Origin: Sutterella wadsworthensis
Lineage (GTDB): Bacteria; Pseudomonadota; Gammaproteobacteria; Burkholderiales; Burkholderiaceae_F
Direction: 5' to 3'
Length of the DNA: 64,000 bases
NCBI RefSeq assembly: GCF_003315195.1
Contig: NZ_QNRV01000013.1
Location: 1 to 64,000 of the forward strand
The position numbers were made by a program, and so were the translations under genes. The notes under the pieces are model-generated. The model did no database searches. It had not been told where the DNA came from and saw nothing but the letters and a program-made list of their open reading frames with translations. This document shows, in pieces, positions 50,317-58,445 of this stretch (positions are counted from its first letter, which is position 1; each line of letters opens with the position of its first letter).

Positions 50317-51642
50317 ATGGAACTTATCGACACCCTCATTGAAGCCCGCTGGATCATTCCGATCGTCCCCAAGGGCGTGATTCTTGAAAACTCCGCCCTG
50401 GCCGTCAATGCCGGACGTATCGTCGACATCCTGCCGATTGAGACGGCCGAAAAAACGTATCAAGCCCAACAAGTCTTCCGTTTCCCGACAAGCGCTTTGC
50501 TGCCTGGGTTCGTAAATCTGCATTCACACGCAGCCATGAACCTCGTCCGCGGACTGGGTGCCGATCTTCCTTTGATGGATTGGCTCACCAAAGAGATCTG
50601 GCCGGCTGAAGGCAAGCTCATGAGCCCAGAATTCGTGGCCGAAGGCTCTTGGCTCGCCGGGCTTGAAATGGCCGCGAGCGGCGTCACGACAACGTCCGAC
50701 CATTACTTCTTCCCGAAATCCGCTGCCGAGGGGCTCCTTCGTGCCGGTCTGCGCTGCGCGGTTTCCGGCATCGTTATCGGTTTCCCTTCAGCGTGGGCGA
50801 AAAACGACACTGAATACTTGTCGCTTTCCGAAGCACTGATTCAAGAGTACGAAGGCGACCCCTTCGTGCACACCACCATTGCGCCGCACGCACCCTACAC
50901 TGTGAACGATGCAGCCTTGAAACACTGCGCAGAGATTTCTGACAAGTACGGCGTGCCGATTCACATGCATGTCAATGAAACTGCAGTGGAAGTCTCCGAC
51001 AGTCTGCGCGACCACCACGAACGTCCGATCGACCGTCTGAAACGCTTAGGTCTGCTTAACGAACGCCTGATCGCCGTGCACAGCGTACATGCGAGCGACG
51101 AAGACATCACTAAGATGGCTACTGCACACGCCTCGGTCTGCCACTGCCCATGCTCAAACCTCAAACTCGCCTCCGGCTTTGCTCCGATTGCGAAGTTCCT
51201 CAAGGCGGGCATCAACCTCGGCATTGGCACTGACGGCGCAGCGAGCAACGACAAACTCGACATGCTCGGTGAAACGCGTCTGGCCGCCATGCTGGCCAAA
51301 GCCGTCGCTCAGGATCCGACCGCCGCTCCGGTCTTTGCCATGCTGGAAGCCGCAACCTTGGGCGGCGCGCGTGCACTTCGCTGGGACGCTGATATCGGCT
51401 CACTCGAAATCGGCAAGGCCGCCGACCTCTTCGCCATTGACCTCGGCACCCCCGAGTCGCTGCCGGTGGCAGACCCTGCCGCACAGATCCTCTATTCTGC
51501 CGGCCGAGAATGCATCACCCACACCTGGGTTGACGGCCGTCTGATTATGGAAAAACACGCTCGCGCCGCCTATCCGCAGACCGATGCACTCGCTGCGGCA
51601 GCACTCTGTGCCCAAAAGTGGCAAAGCCGCCTCAAAAACTAA
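50317..51642 (+). CDS. TRZ/ATZ-family amidohydrolase (MtaD/SAH-deaminase-like)
   Basis: Metal-dependent hydrolase, 441 residues. Metal ligands: LHSHAAMNLVRGLG near residue 69, HMHVNET, HSVHASDEDI and GTDGAASNDKLDML. This is the family of 5-methylthioadenosine/S-adenosylhomocysteine deaminase, and the gene beside gyrA/ompA/gph in betaproteobacteria is usually annotated so. Substrate could be an adenosine derivative or guanine-like purine. Divergent from gyrA. Confidence 0.85.
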   Translation: MELIDTLIEARWIIPIVPKGVILENSALAVNAGRIVDILPIETAEKTYQAQQVFRFPTSALLPGFVNLHSHAAMNLVRGLGADLPLMDWLTKEIWPAEGKLMSPEFVAEGSWLAGLEMAASGVTTTSDHYFFPKSAAEGLLRAGLRCAVSGIVIGFPSAWAKNDTEYLSLSEALIQEYEGDPFVHTTIAPHAPYTVNDAALKHCAEISDKYGVPIHMHVNETAVEVSDSLRDHHERPIDRLKRLGLLNERLIAVHSVHASDEDITKMATAHASVCHCPCSNLKLASGFAPIAKFLKAGINLGIGTDGAASNDKLDMLGETRLAAMLAKAVAQDPTAAPVFAMLEAATLGGARALRWDADIGSLEIGKAADLFAIDLGTPESLPVADPAAQILYSAGRECITHTWVDGRLIMEKHARAAYPQTDALAAAALCAQKWQSRLKN

Positions 51643-51652
51643 CTTTGAAAAC

Positions 51653-51690
51653 GATAGAGATCTGCAGTGAGCCCCTCGCAGATCTCTATC
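51653..51690 (+). terminator. Hairpin behind amidohydrolase gene
   Basis: Perfect 13-bp arms GATAGAGATCTGC / GCAGATCTCTATC. No long U-tract follows. A TATAAT (51698-51703), probably the ompA -10 box, lies just downstream. Confidence 0.6.
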
Positions 51691-51841
51691 AAATTCCTAT
51701 AATGGACGAGTAAAAGTCGGCGGCGATTGTTTACTGCCGACTGCCGATTAATGCAACCCATTTTTGGATGAACCCTCGTTGCCGTCTACTTCAAAAGCAG
51801 GACAGGCAGCTGTTCTCGTCCCATCTTCAAAGGAAACTAAT

Positions 51842-52510
51842 ATGAAGTCCTCGAAGCTCTGCGGCATCGCTGCCGCTCTCTTGCTCGCCGCTACCGGTGC
51901 TTCCGCCGCCGACGCTGTGAATCCCTATGTTCACTCTTCCTCCGGTCAGGTCGTGAAGAACAGCACGGATCTTTGCTGGCGTACCGGCTTCTGGACTCCG
52001 GCTCTCGCCGAAGCCATGGGTATTGACGGCGCTGGCTGCGCTTGCGATGCCGACATTCTCGACAAGAAGGCCTGCACGGCTGTTGAAGCCCCGGCTCCTC
52101 AGCAGAAGTCCGCTGAAAAGGTCACCTTCTCGGCTGATACGCTCTTCAACTTTGACAAAGCCACGCTCAAGGACGAAGGCCGTGCGGTTCTCGATGACCT
52201 CGTCTCCCGCGTTGCCGGCGTTGATCTCGAAGTCATCCTGACGACCGGCTACGCTGACCGCATCGGCTCCGACGCATACAACCTGAAGCTTTCGCAGCGT
52301 CGTGCCGACGCCGTGAAGGCCTACCTCGTCCAGAAGGGCGTTGACGCCGCGCTCATCAAGAGCGAAGGCAAGGGTGAAGCTGATCCGGTCGTGAACTGCC
52401 CGAACCCGTCCAAGGCCGGCCAGGTCAAGACGTTCAAGGAACTCGTGCAGTGCCTGCAGCCCAACCGCCGCGCCGTGGTTGAAGTTGTCGGTACCCGCCC
52501 GGCCAACTAA
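51842..52510 (+). CDS. ompA: Short OmpA-family outer-membrane protein
   Basis: 222 residues: Sec signal (residues 1-22, ending ATGASA-AD), about 70 residues with a Cys-rich segment (CWRTGFWTPALAEAMGIDGA, CACDAD) in place of a beta barrel, then the peptidoglycan-binding OmpA domain (FNFDKATLKDEG, TTGYADRIGSDAYN, LSQRRADAVKAYL). This compact form is usual next to gyrA in Burkholderiales. An intrinsic terminator follows. Confidence 0.93.
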   Translation: MKSSKLCGIAAALLLAATGASAADAVNPYVHSSSGQVVKNSTDLCWRTGFWTPALAEAMGIDGAGCACDADILDKKACTAVEAPAPQQKSAEKVTFSADTLFNFDKATLKDEGRAVLDDLVSRVAGVDLEVILTTGYADRIGSDAYNLKLSQRRADAVKAYLVQKGVDAALIKSEGKGEADPVVNCPNPSKAGQVKTFKELVQCLQPNRRAVVEVVGTRPAN

Positions 52511-52555
52511 TGCTTTTCCCGCGACTGCATTCTCAGTCGTAGCATAAAAGCAACA

Positions 52556-52584
52556 CCCCCACCCCACAAGGATGGGGGTTTTCC
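52556..52584 (+). terminator. Terminator of ompA
   Basis: CCCCCA / TGGGGG stem followed by TTTTCCTTT, between ompA and gph. Confidence 0.8.
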
Positions 52585-52601
52585 TTTATATGGAGTGCCG
52601 C

Positions 52602-53258
52602 ATGACTCAACGCCTATTCCTCTTTGACCTTGATGGAACGCTTGTCGACTCCGCGCCTGACTTAGCCGGTGCTATGAATGAAATGTTGGCCGCCCGAGGA
52701 CTTCCGGAGCGGCCGCTTGAAGAACTTCGTGAACCATCAGGACACGGCGGCCCAGCGCTGCTTAAGGCCGCTTTTGGAATGGAGCGCACCGATCCTCGTT
52801 TTGAAGCGATGCGGCAGGAATTTCTCGAGCGATACGCCGCGCGCGCCACCCGATCTTCAACGCTTTACCCGAACGTTGTCCAAATGCTCGACCGCCTCAC
52901 TGCGGCCGGCGTAAAGCTCGGTGTTGTGACTAATAAGCCACAAGGATTGGCCGAAATCGTCTGCGAGCACCTCGGTCTTACGCCCCGAATGACAGTCGTT
53001 GTAGGACTCGGTCCTGCGGGCACGGCCTTGAAACCGAAACCTGATTCACTGATTTACGCCTTGAAGCTCGCCGGCGCAAAGGCGGCCAATGCGCTTTATG
53101 CCGGTGACAGCAACTCGGATGGTTTGGCGTGCCAACCCATTGGACTGCCGGCTGCCTGGGTAAGCTGGGGCTGCCAAAAGACTCCGCCCGACTCCGGCAT
53201 CTTTGACTACATCGCCGACGAACCCGCTCAATTAGTGGAATGGGCCTTGTTTCGATGA
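52602..53258 (+). CDS. gph: Phosphoglycolate phosphatase-like HAD hydrolase
   Basis: HAD-family phosphatase of 218 residues: nucleophile motif FDLDGTLVDSAPDLAG, motif II VVTNKPQG, motif III lysine in LKPKPDSLIYAL, motif IV YAGDSNSDG. GGAG precedes ATG 52602 with six bases. In betaproteobacteria ubiG usually lies between ompA and gph; here it is missing. Confidence 0.9.
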   Translation: MTQRLFLFDLDGTLVDSAPDLAGAMNEMLAARGLPERPLEELREPSGHGGPALLKAAFGMERTDPRFEAMRQEFLERYAARATRSSTLYPNVVQMLDRLTAAGVKLGVVTNKPQGLAEIVCEHLGLTPRMTVVVGLGPAGTALKPKPDSLIYALKLAGAKAANALYAGDSNSDGLACQPIGLPAAWVSWGCQKTPPDSGIFDYIADEPAQLVEWALFR

Positions 53259-53303
53259 AGTATCCATTTGCAAGGTGCGACGCCATTCGTCGTCAGAACT
53301 GCG

Positions 53304-53309
53304 TATAAT
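53304..53309 (+). promoter_or_regulatory. -10 box of ssrA
   Basis: Consensus TATAAT thirteen bases before the mature tmRNA 5' end. The -35 region is poor. Confidence 0.6.
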
Positions 53310-53321
53310 CCCTTTCGACTC

Positions 53322-53684
53322 GGGGGCGCCTTGGTTTCGACAGGGACGCGGACGCCGTACGGGGCATGCCGAGGTGCAGTCACCTCGTAAATCCGCTGCA
53401 AACTTATAAACGCCAACAACAAGCGTTTCGCTCTCGCGGCTTAATCCCGCGGGATGCTGCACTGATTTGACTTTGGGTCAGGCCGGGTAACCGGCAGCAG
53501 CATCAAATCACAAAGCCTAGGGCCCGCGGCTGTCTCCGACGCGTTCCCGAAATCTAGGGGGCTGGGCAGCGGTTGGCCCGCCGGTCGGCAAAGCCGCTGC
53601 TAAGACCTAAATCATCCGGCTATGCATGTAGAACCGACGGAAAAAGGTTTCTGGACGCGGGTTCAACTCCCGCCGCCTCCACCA
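53322..53684 (+). ncRNA. ssrA: Transfer-messenger RNA (tmRNA)
   Basis: Rescues stalled ribosomes. 363 bases, starting GGGGGCGCCTTGGTTTCGAC and ending in the T-arm GGGTTCAACTCCCGCC and acceptor strand CTCCACCA. The tRNA-like ends pair (GGGGGCG with CGCCTCC). The internal tag frame and several pseudoknots lie between. It is flanked by its own promoter and terminator. Confidence 0.96.
53412..53444 (+). CDS. tmRNA proteolysis tag, ANNKRFALAA
   Basis: Resume codon GCC (53412) followed by codons for N-N-K-R-F-A-L-A-A and TAA. The C-terminal ALAA is the ClpXP/ClpAP degron. The usual acidic ANDE/ANDD start of proteobacterial tags is replaced by basic ANNKR. Confidence 0.8.
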   Translation, partial: ANNKRFALAA

Positions 53685-53689
53685 AATTC

Positions 53690-53730
53690 AAGTCCCAGAC
53701 AGTGTTACTGCTGTCTGGGACTTTGTTCTT
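53690..53730 (+). terminator. Terminator of ssrA
   Basis: AAGTCCCAGACAG / CTGTCTGGGACTT stem followed by TGTTCTTT. It also lies behind the araC-type gene on the other strand. Confidence 0.85.
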
Positions 53731-53741
53731 TCTGCTCCGCC

Positions 53742-54833
53742 TCAGGTCGGCAGTTGACGAATGCGTCGCCGGTAGGCTGCCGGAGAACATCCGAACCACC
53801 GCGCGCAAGTACGGGAAAAGTTGCTGGGGTCCGAAAAACCGATTGTGTAGGCAATTTCCGTGATCGATCGTTCGGTATGCGCAAGCGCATCATGAGCAAG
53901 TTGTTTTCTGTGCTTGTCCACCAGCTGCATGAAAATTGTTCGCTCGCCTTCAAGACGCCGCTGCAGCGTGCGCGAAGACATGTTGAGCCGTGCTGCAACT
54001 GCCTGTATTCGTGCGCTCTCGCCGGCTTTTAACAGTTCCTCAATTTCTTCTTCAACTCGAACCGTGAAGGAATACTGACGAACACGATTTAAATACTGAC
54101 GCACGATTTGTTCGTTGGCCTCACGAAGCATGGCATTCTGTGCAGCATAAGGCTCCATGACATCGTGATAGCTGTAGCGAATAAACCAGCCTTGCGGACT
54201 TTCAGTGTCGACCGAACAACCAAAATAGTCTTCCAGCCGTTTTCGGTCATTCGCCGAGCAGTTGTTGATCTGTACGCCGACTTCAACCGGCGTCACCCGA
54301 TGCTGCGAAAGTGAGTTTGCCTGCCGTTGTATGAATGCAATGACGCATAGTAATGCCGCCTGCTTCGCTTCATTGCCGTGCAACGTCCTCAGTGATAAGG
54401 ATGAACTGCTTGCATTGTGTGCAAGGCTCATATCCATCGTTGTAGAAATGACCTTTCCATAGCTCGCAGTGAGTTCGAGAACCTGTGCGAGTGAATGGCT
54501 CGTCATAATGGCTAGTCCAAGCCCATGGAGTGTCGGCGCCTGCATTTCCTGACCGCAGGTAAGACCAATCAGTTCGTCTCCCGTAGCGGAAATCACTGCC
54601 TCCCAAAAGCGGCGAACAGTCATGGCTGGATAGCGGGCATCCGGAACAGTGAGCAGCGTCGGATCCATGCCGATGCGCTCGAAGATCGCTTCTGGCGAAA
54701 CGCCGTAGCCGCGAACGGTCTGACAGATGGATCGAATCCAACTCGCAAGAATACTGTCGCCTAAAGGTAATAGTTGATCGTCGTCCATTGGGACGACCTC
54801 TGCTGGCGACCGTTCCAAAGACTGCGTACTCAT
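53742..54833 (-). CDS. AraC-family regulator (OruR/ArgR-like)
   Basis: 363 residues: an N-terminal ligand domain of the arabinose-binding-like type found in OruR-like regulators (residues about 30-220), then an AraC helix-turn-helix pair: RIQAVAARLNMSSRTLQRRLEGE and SITEIAYTIGFSDPSNFSRTCARWFGCSPAAYR (split motifs). It lies last in the allantoin cluster, separated from arcC by a terminator. It is the only regulator here and the prime candidate to bind the 26-bp motif. Ligand (allantoin, allantoate or other) is not predictable. Confidence 0.9.
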   Translation of the reverse strand: MSTQSLERSPAEVVPMDDDQLLPLGDSILASWIRSICQTVRGYGVSPEAIFERIGMDPTLLTVPDARYPAMTVRRFWEAVISATGDELIGLTCGQEMQAPTLHGLGLAIMTSHSLAQVLELTASYGKVISTTMDMSLAHNASSSSLSLRTLHGNEAKQAALLCVIAFIQRQANSLSQHRVTPVEVGVQINNCSANDRKRLEDYFGCSVDTESPQGWFIRYSYHDVMEPYAAQNAMLREANEQIVRQYLNRVRQYSFTVRVEEEIEELLKAGESARIQAVAARLNMSSRTLQRRLEGERTIFMQLVDKHRKQLAHDALAHTERSITEIAYTIGFSDPSNFSRTCARWFGCSPAAYRRRIRQLPT

Positions 54834-54857
54834 CGCGCATTTCTCCGTCTGTTAAAT

Positions 54858-54888
54858 TTGGCATTTCAAGATTACTCTGCACTGCCAA
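54858..54888 (-). promoter_or_regulatory. Inverted repeat upstream of araC-type gene
   Basis: TTGGCA / TGCCAA arms with a 19-base spacer, 25-55 bases before the start codon. Possible autoregulatory site. Confidence 0.4.
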
Positions 54889-54893
54889 GCTTT

Positions 54894-54924
54894 AAAAAAA
54901 AGGCCGCAGAGAGTGCCTGCGGCC
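54894..54924 (-). terminator. Terminator of carbamate kinase gene
   Basis: GGCCGCAG / CTGCGGCC stem followed by T8 on the minus strand. Confidence 0.85.
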
Positions 54925-54982
54925 AAGAGGGAAAGATAAGGAGAAAATCTCAACCTGCGGAATTGGGGAATTTACGGCTTCC

Positions 54983-55909
54983 TTAGCCGTAGACAACTCC
55001 TTCTTCCTTTACAACACGAGTGCCGGACTCACCGGCCAAAATTTTCTCAATTTCCGAAAGTGCCCCGATAACAGCCGTCTTTCCAGTGCGCTCAACAAAA
55101 CGGCAAGCGGCCTCCACTTTCGGCCCCATCGAACCCTTGGCAAAACCGAATTCACGCAGAGATTTCGGATCGGCTTGAACAATCTTCTTCTGATCGGGCT
55201 TACCCCAATTAATGTAGGCACCGTCTACATCGGTAGCAATGATGAAAAGATCTGCGTCAAGCGATGCCGCGAGCACGGAACTTGCCAAATCCTTGTCAAT
55301 CACAGCTTCAGCACCAACGAGGCGGCCATTTTTATCAAAATAGGTCGGAACGCCGCCCCCGCCGCAGCAAATGACGATATGGCCGTTTTCTACCAGTGTC
55401 TTGAGCGGTGCAAGTCCCCAAATACGTTTAGGATCCGGGCTCGGTACGACTCGGCGCCACTTGTCGTTATCGGGAGCAATGGTCCAGCCGTGCTGTTTGG
55501 CGAGCTGTTCGGCCTCTTCTTTCTCGTAGACGGGGCCGACTGGTTTGGTCGGGTGCTGAAAGGCCGGATCATTTGGATCAACCTGTGTCTGCGTGAGAAT
55601 AGTGGCTAAGGTAGCGGTTTTCGGCACATAGTTGACAAGTTCCTGCTGGATCATGTACCCAATCATGCCGACGGATTCAGCACCAATCACGTCCAAGGGA
55701 TACATCGGAACTTTCTTATACGCATTGTTTTGCAGTGCAAGCAGCCCCACTTGAGGACCATTGCCGTGCGTGACAACAAGTTCATTACCAGCATAAGCCT
55801 TGGCAATCTGTCTGCAGGCCAGGGATACGTTTTCACGCTGGTTTTCGCAGAGCATCGGTTCGCCGCGCTTTAAAAGGGCGTTGCCGCCAAGTGCGATGAC
55901 AAGACGCAT
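54983..55909 (-). CDS. arcC: Carbamate kinase
   Basis: Transfers phosphate from carbamoyl phosphate to ADP, the ATP-yielding step of arginine or allantoin fermentation. 308 residues: [58 protein letters not shown] and [15 protein letters not shown]. No arginine deiminase or ornithine transcarbamylase is nearby; the neighbours are an unusual carbamoyltransferase and AllE, so it should serve ureide rather than arginine fermentation (compare E. coli AllK/YbcF). Confidence 0.95.
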   Translation of the reverse strand: MRLVIALGGNALLKRGEPMLCENQRENVSLACRQIAKAYAGNELVVTHGNGPQVGLLALQNNAYKKVPMYPLDVIGAESVGMIGYMIQQELVNYVPKTATLATILTQTQVDPNDPAFQHPTKPVGPVYEKEEAEQLAKQHGWTIAPDNDKWRRVVPSPDPKRIWGLAPLKTLVENGHIVICCGGGGVPTYFDKNGRLVGAEAVIDKDLASSVLAASLDADLFIIATDVDGAYINWGKPDQKKIVQADPKSLREFGFAKGSMGPKVEAACRFVERTGKTAVIGALSEIEKILAGESGTRVVKEEGVVYG

Positions 55910-56072
55910 GATTCATGTCCTTCTTCAGAAATGTTGGGTGTCAAAGGGCAACTTTGCCCTCTCTCAAACTCCATGAGGGGGCGAACCAGCCCATGATCTT
56001 GCTGGCCCGGCCTGTTTGATGAGTCCCCGCAGAGAAAATCGAAACTCTGCGGCAACTCTCACCTCAATCGAA

Positions 56073-57101
56073 TCAGTTGACGCCAACGACGGCGGCCAGG
56101 AGCGCCATGCGCAGGGCTACCGAGAAGCCGATGGCACGGAAATAAAGTTGATGTTCAGTATTGTCGATACCGAAATCAAATTCCCCAGGATTGCGCGGCA
56201 GAGAGTGGTGAACACCGACAGTCTTGCCAGTCTTTGCCTTGATATTGCGAAGCATTTCAAGCGAAACGTAGTAGTTCGCCATCTTCTTTTCGAAATCCGC
56301 ACGGTTCGGGTCATCCTTTTTCACCGAACAGCCCGGCAGATAAATGAGATCTACGTTTTTTTCCGCATAGAGCTCTTCGTTCTGCTTCATCGTGAGATCA
56401 AAATGCTCTTCGAAATTTGCATTCATCTTGATGAGTTTCTGGCGAACCACTTCAGGCGTACGCAGCTCACTTGTCCCTGTATAGATGATCTTTGCCCCCA
56501 TGGCTGCCAGCGCCAGTGCGAAGGACTGTCCTGAACGGGCACGAGAAAGATCCGGTGTAGCGATAGCAACGGTCACCTTAGAAAGATCACCAAACGCGCG
56601 CCAGCAGGTGTAGGAATCGAGGAGCCCCTGGGTTGGGTGCGTCACATGACCATATCCACCCGAGATAACCGGCGAGCAGTGACCTTCAATTTCCTTCAGT
56701 GCACCGAGCGCTTCCTTGTCGTCAGGATGCCGCATGACGATCACATCCGCATATTCGCTCGTAACGCGCAGACTGTCGGCAAGCGACTCGTTCTTGGCGA
56801 CCGACGAATTATGCGTCGGATCCGCCTCCGTAATCACAGAGCCGCCAAGCCGATGCATTGCGTTTTCATGTGAACAGCGAGTACGGGTAGAAGGCTGGAA
56901 AAAAAGCGTATAGAGCACTTTGCCCTTCAAAAGATCCGTACCGGTTCGCATGAACGGTTCAAGCATCTTTGCCGCTTGAAAAAGCGAGTGGATTTCATTG
57001 CGGGAAAAGTCATCAAGGAATGTGATGTTGCGCCCGCGCATGTGGGTATTTTCGAGCGCTTCACGAATATCAAGATGCTTAAAGTTCTGGTCGAGAGCCA
57101 T
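56073..57101 (-). CDS. ATCase-like carbamoyltransferase, candidate oxamate carbamoyltransferase
   Basis: 342 residues, ATC/OTC superfamily. Carbamoyl-phosphate signatures are intact: FFQPSTRTR (71-75), Lys103 of the 80s loop, VMRHP (Arg124), HPTQ (155-158), HSLPR (299-303). The Arg equivalent to E. coli PyrB Arg167 is present (Arg189). The side-chain-binding Arg229/Gln231 pair of ATCase falls on Gly257/Ser259 in LPGCSVKK, so aspartate is an unlikely substrate. Between arcC and allE, the expected reaction is oxalurate + phosphate to oxamate + carbamoyl phosphate. Function is inferred; a diverged PyrB is the alternative. Confidence 0.85.
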   Translation of the reverse strand: MALDQNFKHLDIREALENTHMRGRNITFLDDFSRNEIHSLFQAAKMLEPFMRTGTDLLKGKVLYTLFFQPSTRTRCSHENAMHRLGGSVITEADPTHNSSVAKNESLADSLRVTSEYADVIVMRHPDDKEALGALKEIEGHCSPVISGGYGHVTHPTQGLLDSYTCWRAFGDLSKVTVAIATPDLSRARSGQSFALALAAMGAKIIYTGTSELRTPEVVRQKLIKMNANFEEHFDLTMKQNEELYAEKNVDLIYLPGCSVKKDDPNRADFEKKMANYYVSLEMLRNIKAKTGKTVGVHHSLPRNPGEFDFGIDNTEHQLYFRAIGFSVALRMALLAAVVGVN

Positions 57102-57242
57102 GATAAATAGTTCCTTTCTTGAATGTTTAATAACCATTCCGCTGCAGGTGCAATTCGCGAGCGGAACCGTTCCAAGGTGAGCGACCTCGCAGTTGGCGAG
57201 AGCCGCACACAAGGAGCGGATGACGAAATGAGCGTTTAATCG

Positions 57243-58016
57243 TCAGATCTCAACGTCGCGATTACAGTCTTTGGAATAGATGTAGGAGAACGGGCCTCGC
57301 CCGATGCCATAGGCTGCCTGCACGGAGAAAGCTCCCATCCAGAGGAAGTCTTCCTTCTTTGTGAGGTACCACGTGTCGTCAAGCAGATAAGCGCCTTCTC
57401 CCTCATAGATGTAGGCGCCATGCTCCTGAACATGTGTCTCACAGATGTTGTGCGAAGCACCCGGGTCGAAAGAGAGAATGTGCATATTCATGTCAAAGGC
57501 TTCATTCACCGGCAGGAAATCCTTGACATGGACATTGGCCATTTCGTCGTAATCACGGAAGGCAATTTCATTGATATTCCCGAAGACTGTCCAAGGCTCA
57601 AGCCCTTGCGGGTGCGGGATATAACGCTGCTTATAGAGCAGAATGCGGCCGACCTTGCCATTTACATTACGCCAGCCGATACCTTTTCCCGCAGGGGCAT
57701 AGCAGTAGCCGCCCTGTGTCAGGTTCTTTTTTTCCCCGGCCACATCCGCTTCCAGCTCGATTTCCCCGTCAAGCACATAAAGGAAGGACTCTTCATGCGG
57801 CAGAGTCGCGTAGGGATACTCCGTCCGGGCATCGGGTCCAAGCGTACCGATGAGCTGCACAAAGCCTGCTCCGATCTTAGGCGAGCAGAGAATCGTCATC
57901 TTGGCGTCAACAATCCCGGGAATCGTGTTAATAACACGTCCCTGAGGCGTAATGATGGCAAAGTCGCTTTTGACGACTGAACGATTCGAGAGTAAATCCT
58001 GCGGATAACCAGACAT
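57243..58016 (-). CDS. allE: (S)-ureidoglycine aminohydrolase AllE (YlbA)
   Basis: Bicupin Mn enzyme converting ureidoglycine to ureidoglycolate and ammonia. 257 residues, very close to E. coli YlbA: DLLSNRSVV start, ESFLYVLDGEIELEA, ILLYKQRYIPHPQG, FDMNMHILSFDPGASHNICE, HVQEHGAYIYEGEGAYLLDD, and the terminal YSKDCNRDVEI. First gene of allE-carbamoyltransferase-arcC; the conserved 26-bp motif lies 153 bases upstream. Confidence 0.96.
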   Translation of the reverse strand: MSGYPQDLLSNRSVVKSDFAIITPQGRVINTIPGIVDAKMTILCSPKIGAGFVQLIGTLGPDARTEYPYATLPHEESFLYVLDGEIELEADVAGEKKNLTQGGYCYAPAGKGIGWRNVNGKVGRILLYKQRYIPHPQGLEPWTVFGNINEIAFRDYDEMANVHVKDFLPVNEAFDMNMHILSFDPGASHNICETHVQEHGAYIYEGEGAYLLDDTWYLTKKEDFLWMGAFSVQAAYGIGRGPFSYIYSKDCNRDVEI

Positions 58017-58104
58017 TTAAAATCTCCTTCAACGCACTGACATTTAGGTTTTGACTTTCCATCTACAAAGGCAAAATTTCACCTGCCTTCAAGGAAAATT
58101 CATG

Positions 58105-58122
58105 ACGGAATTAATTTTCCGT
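58105..58122 (-). promoter_or_regulatory. Inverted repeat ACGGAA-N6-TTCCGT
   Basis: Six-base perfect arms around TTAATT, about 90 bases upstream of the allE start and downstream of the 26-bp motif. It resembles an operator for a dimeric repressor. Confidence 0.45.
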
Positions 58123-58168
58123 TATTAAGTAATATAGTCATTTAAAGACATTTATCTAGAGCTCGTCG

Positions 58169-58194
58169 CGTCAATTTATTATCATTACGTGCCA
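58169..58194 (-). promoter_or_regulatory. Allantoin-regulon motif, copy 1 (allE)
   Basis: CGTCAA, six A/T bases, ATCATTACGTGCCA on the plus strand, identical in all 20 fixed positions to copy 2. Read in the direction of transcription it is TGGCACGTAATGAT-N6-TTGACG, an asymmetric site as expected for an AraC-family activator. Confidence 0.7.
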
Positions 58195-58362
58195 CGGCAT
58201 TTAAAACAGATAAATAACAAAAATGATATATTTCATATAATTAACGAAATCCAATATTTGTCACATCCAGCAATCAACACAATGTCGTGTCGTCTCAAAT
58301 CAAATAATAACAAATAGACCGTCTTTGCATGCCAAGTAATACTTATATGAATACATAATGGC

Positions 58363-58395
58363 AAAAGCCGTATCGAGGCAATCGACACGGCTTTT
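58363..58395. terminator. Terminator of NCS1 permease gene
   Basis: AAAAGCCGT / ACGGCTTTT stem with a TCG / CGA inner pairing, 51 bases past the permease stop. Confidence 0.75.
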
Positions 58396-58445
58396 AATGA
58401 GCGTTAATTATTAGATATTAAATTCGCCTTACGCTGTCCCTAAAG

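Larger units (their letters stand above)
58017..58362. other. Regulatory region upstream of allE, A/T-rich
   Basis: About 350 bases, clearly A/T-richer than the genes. It holds the shared 26-bp motif and the ACGGAA inverted repeat, both listed separately. No gene. Confidence 0.6.

Noticed and set aside
54874-54887. Possible fourth copy of the 26-bp motif before the araC-type gene
   Set aside because: Only about 9 of 14 positions in one half match and the CGTCAA half is missing; indistinguishable from chance.
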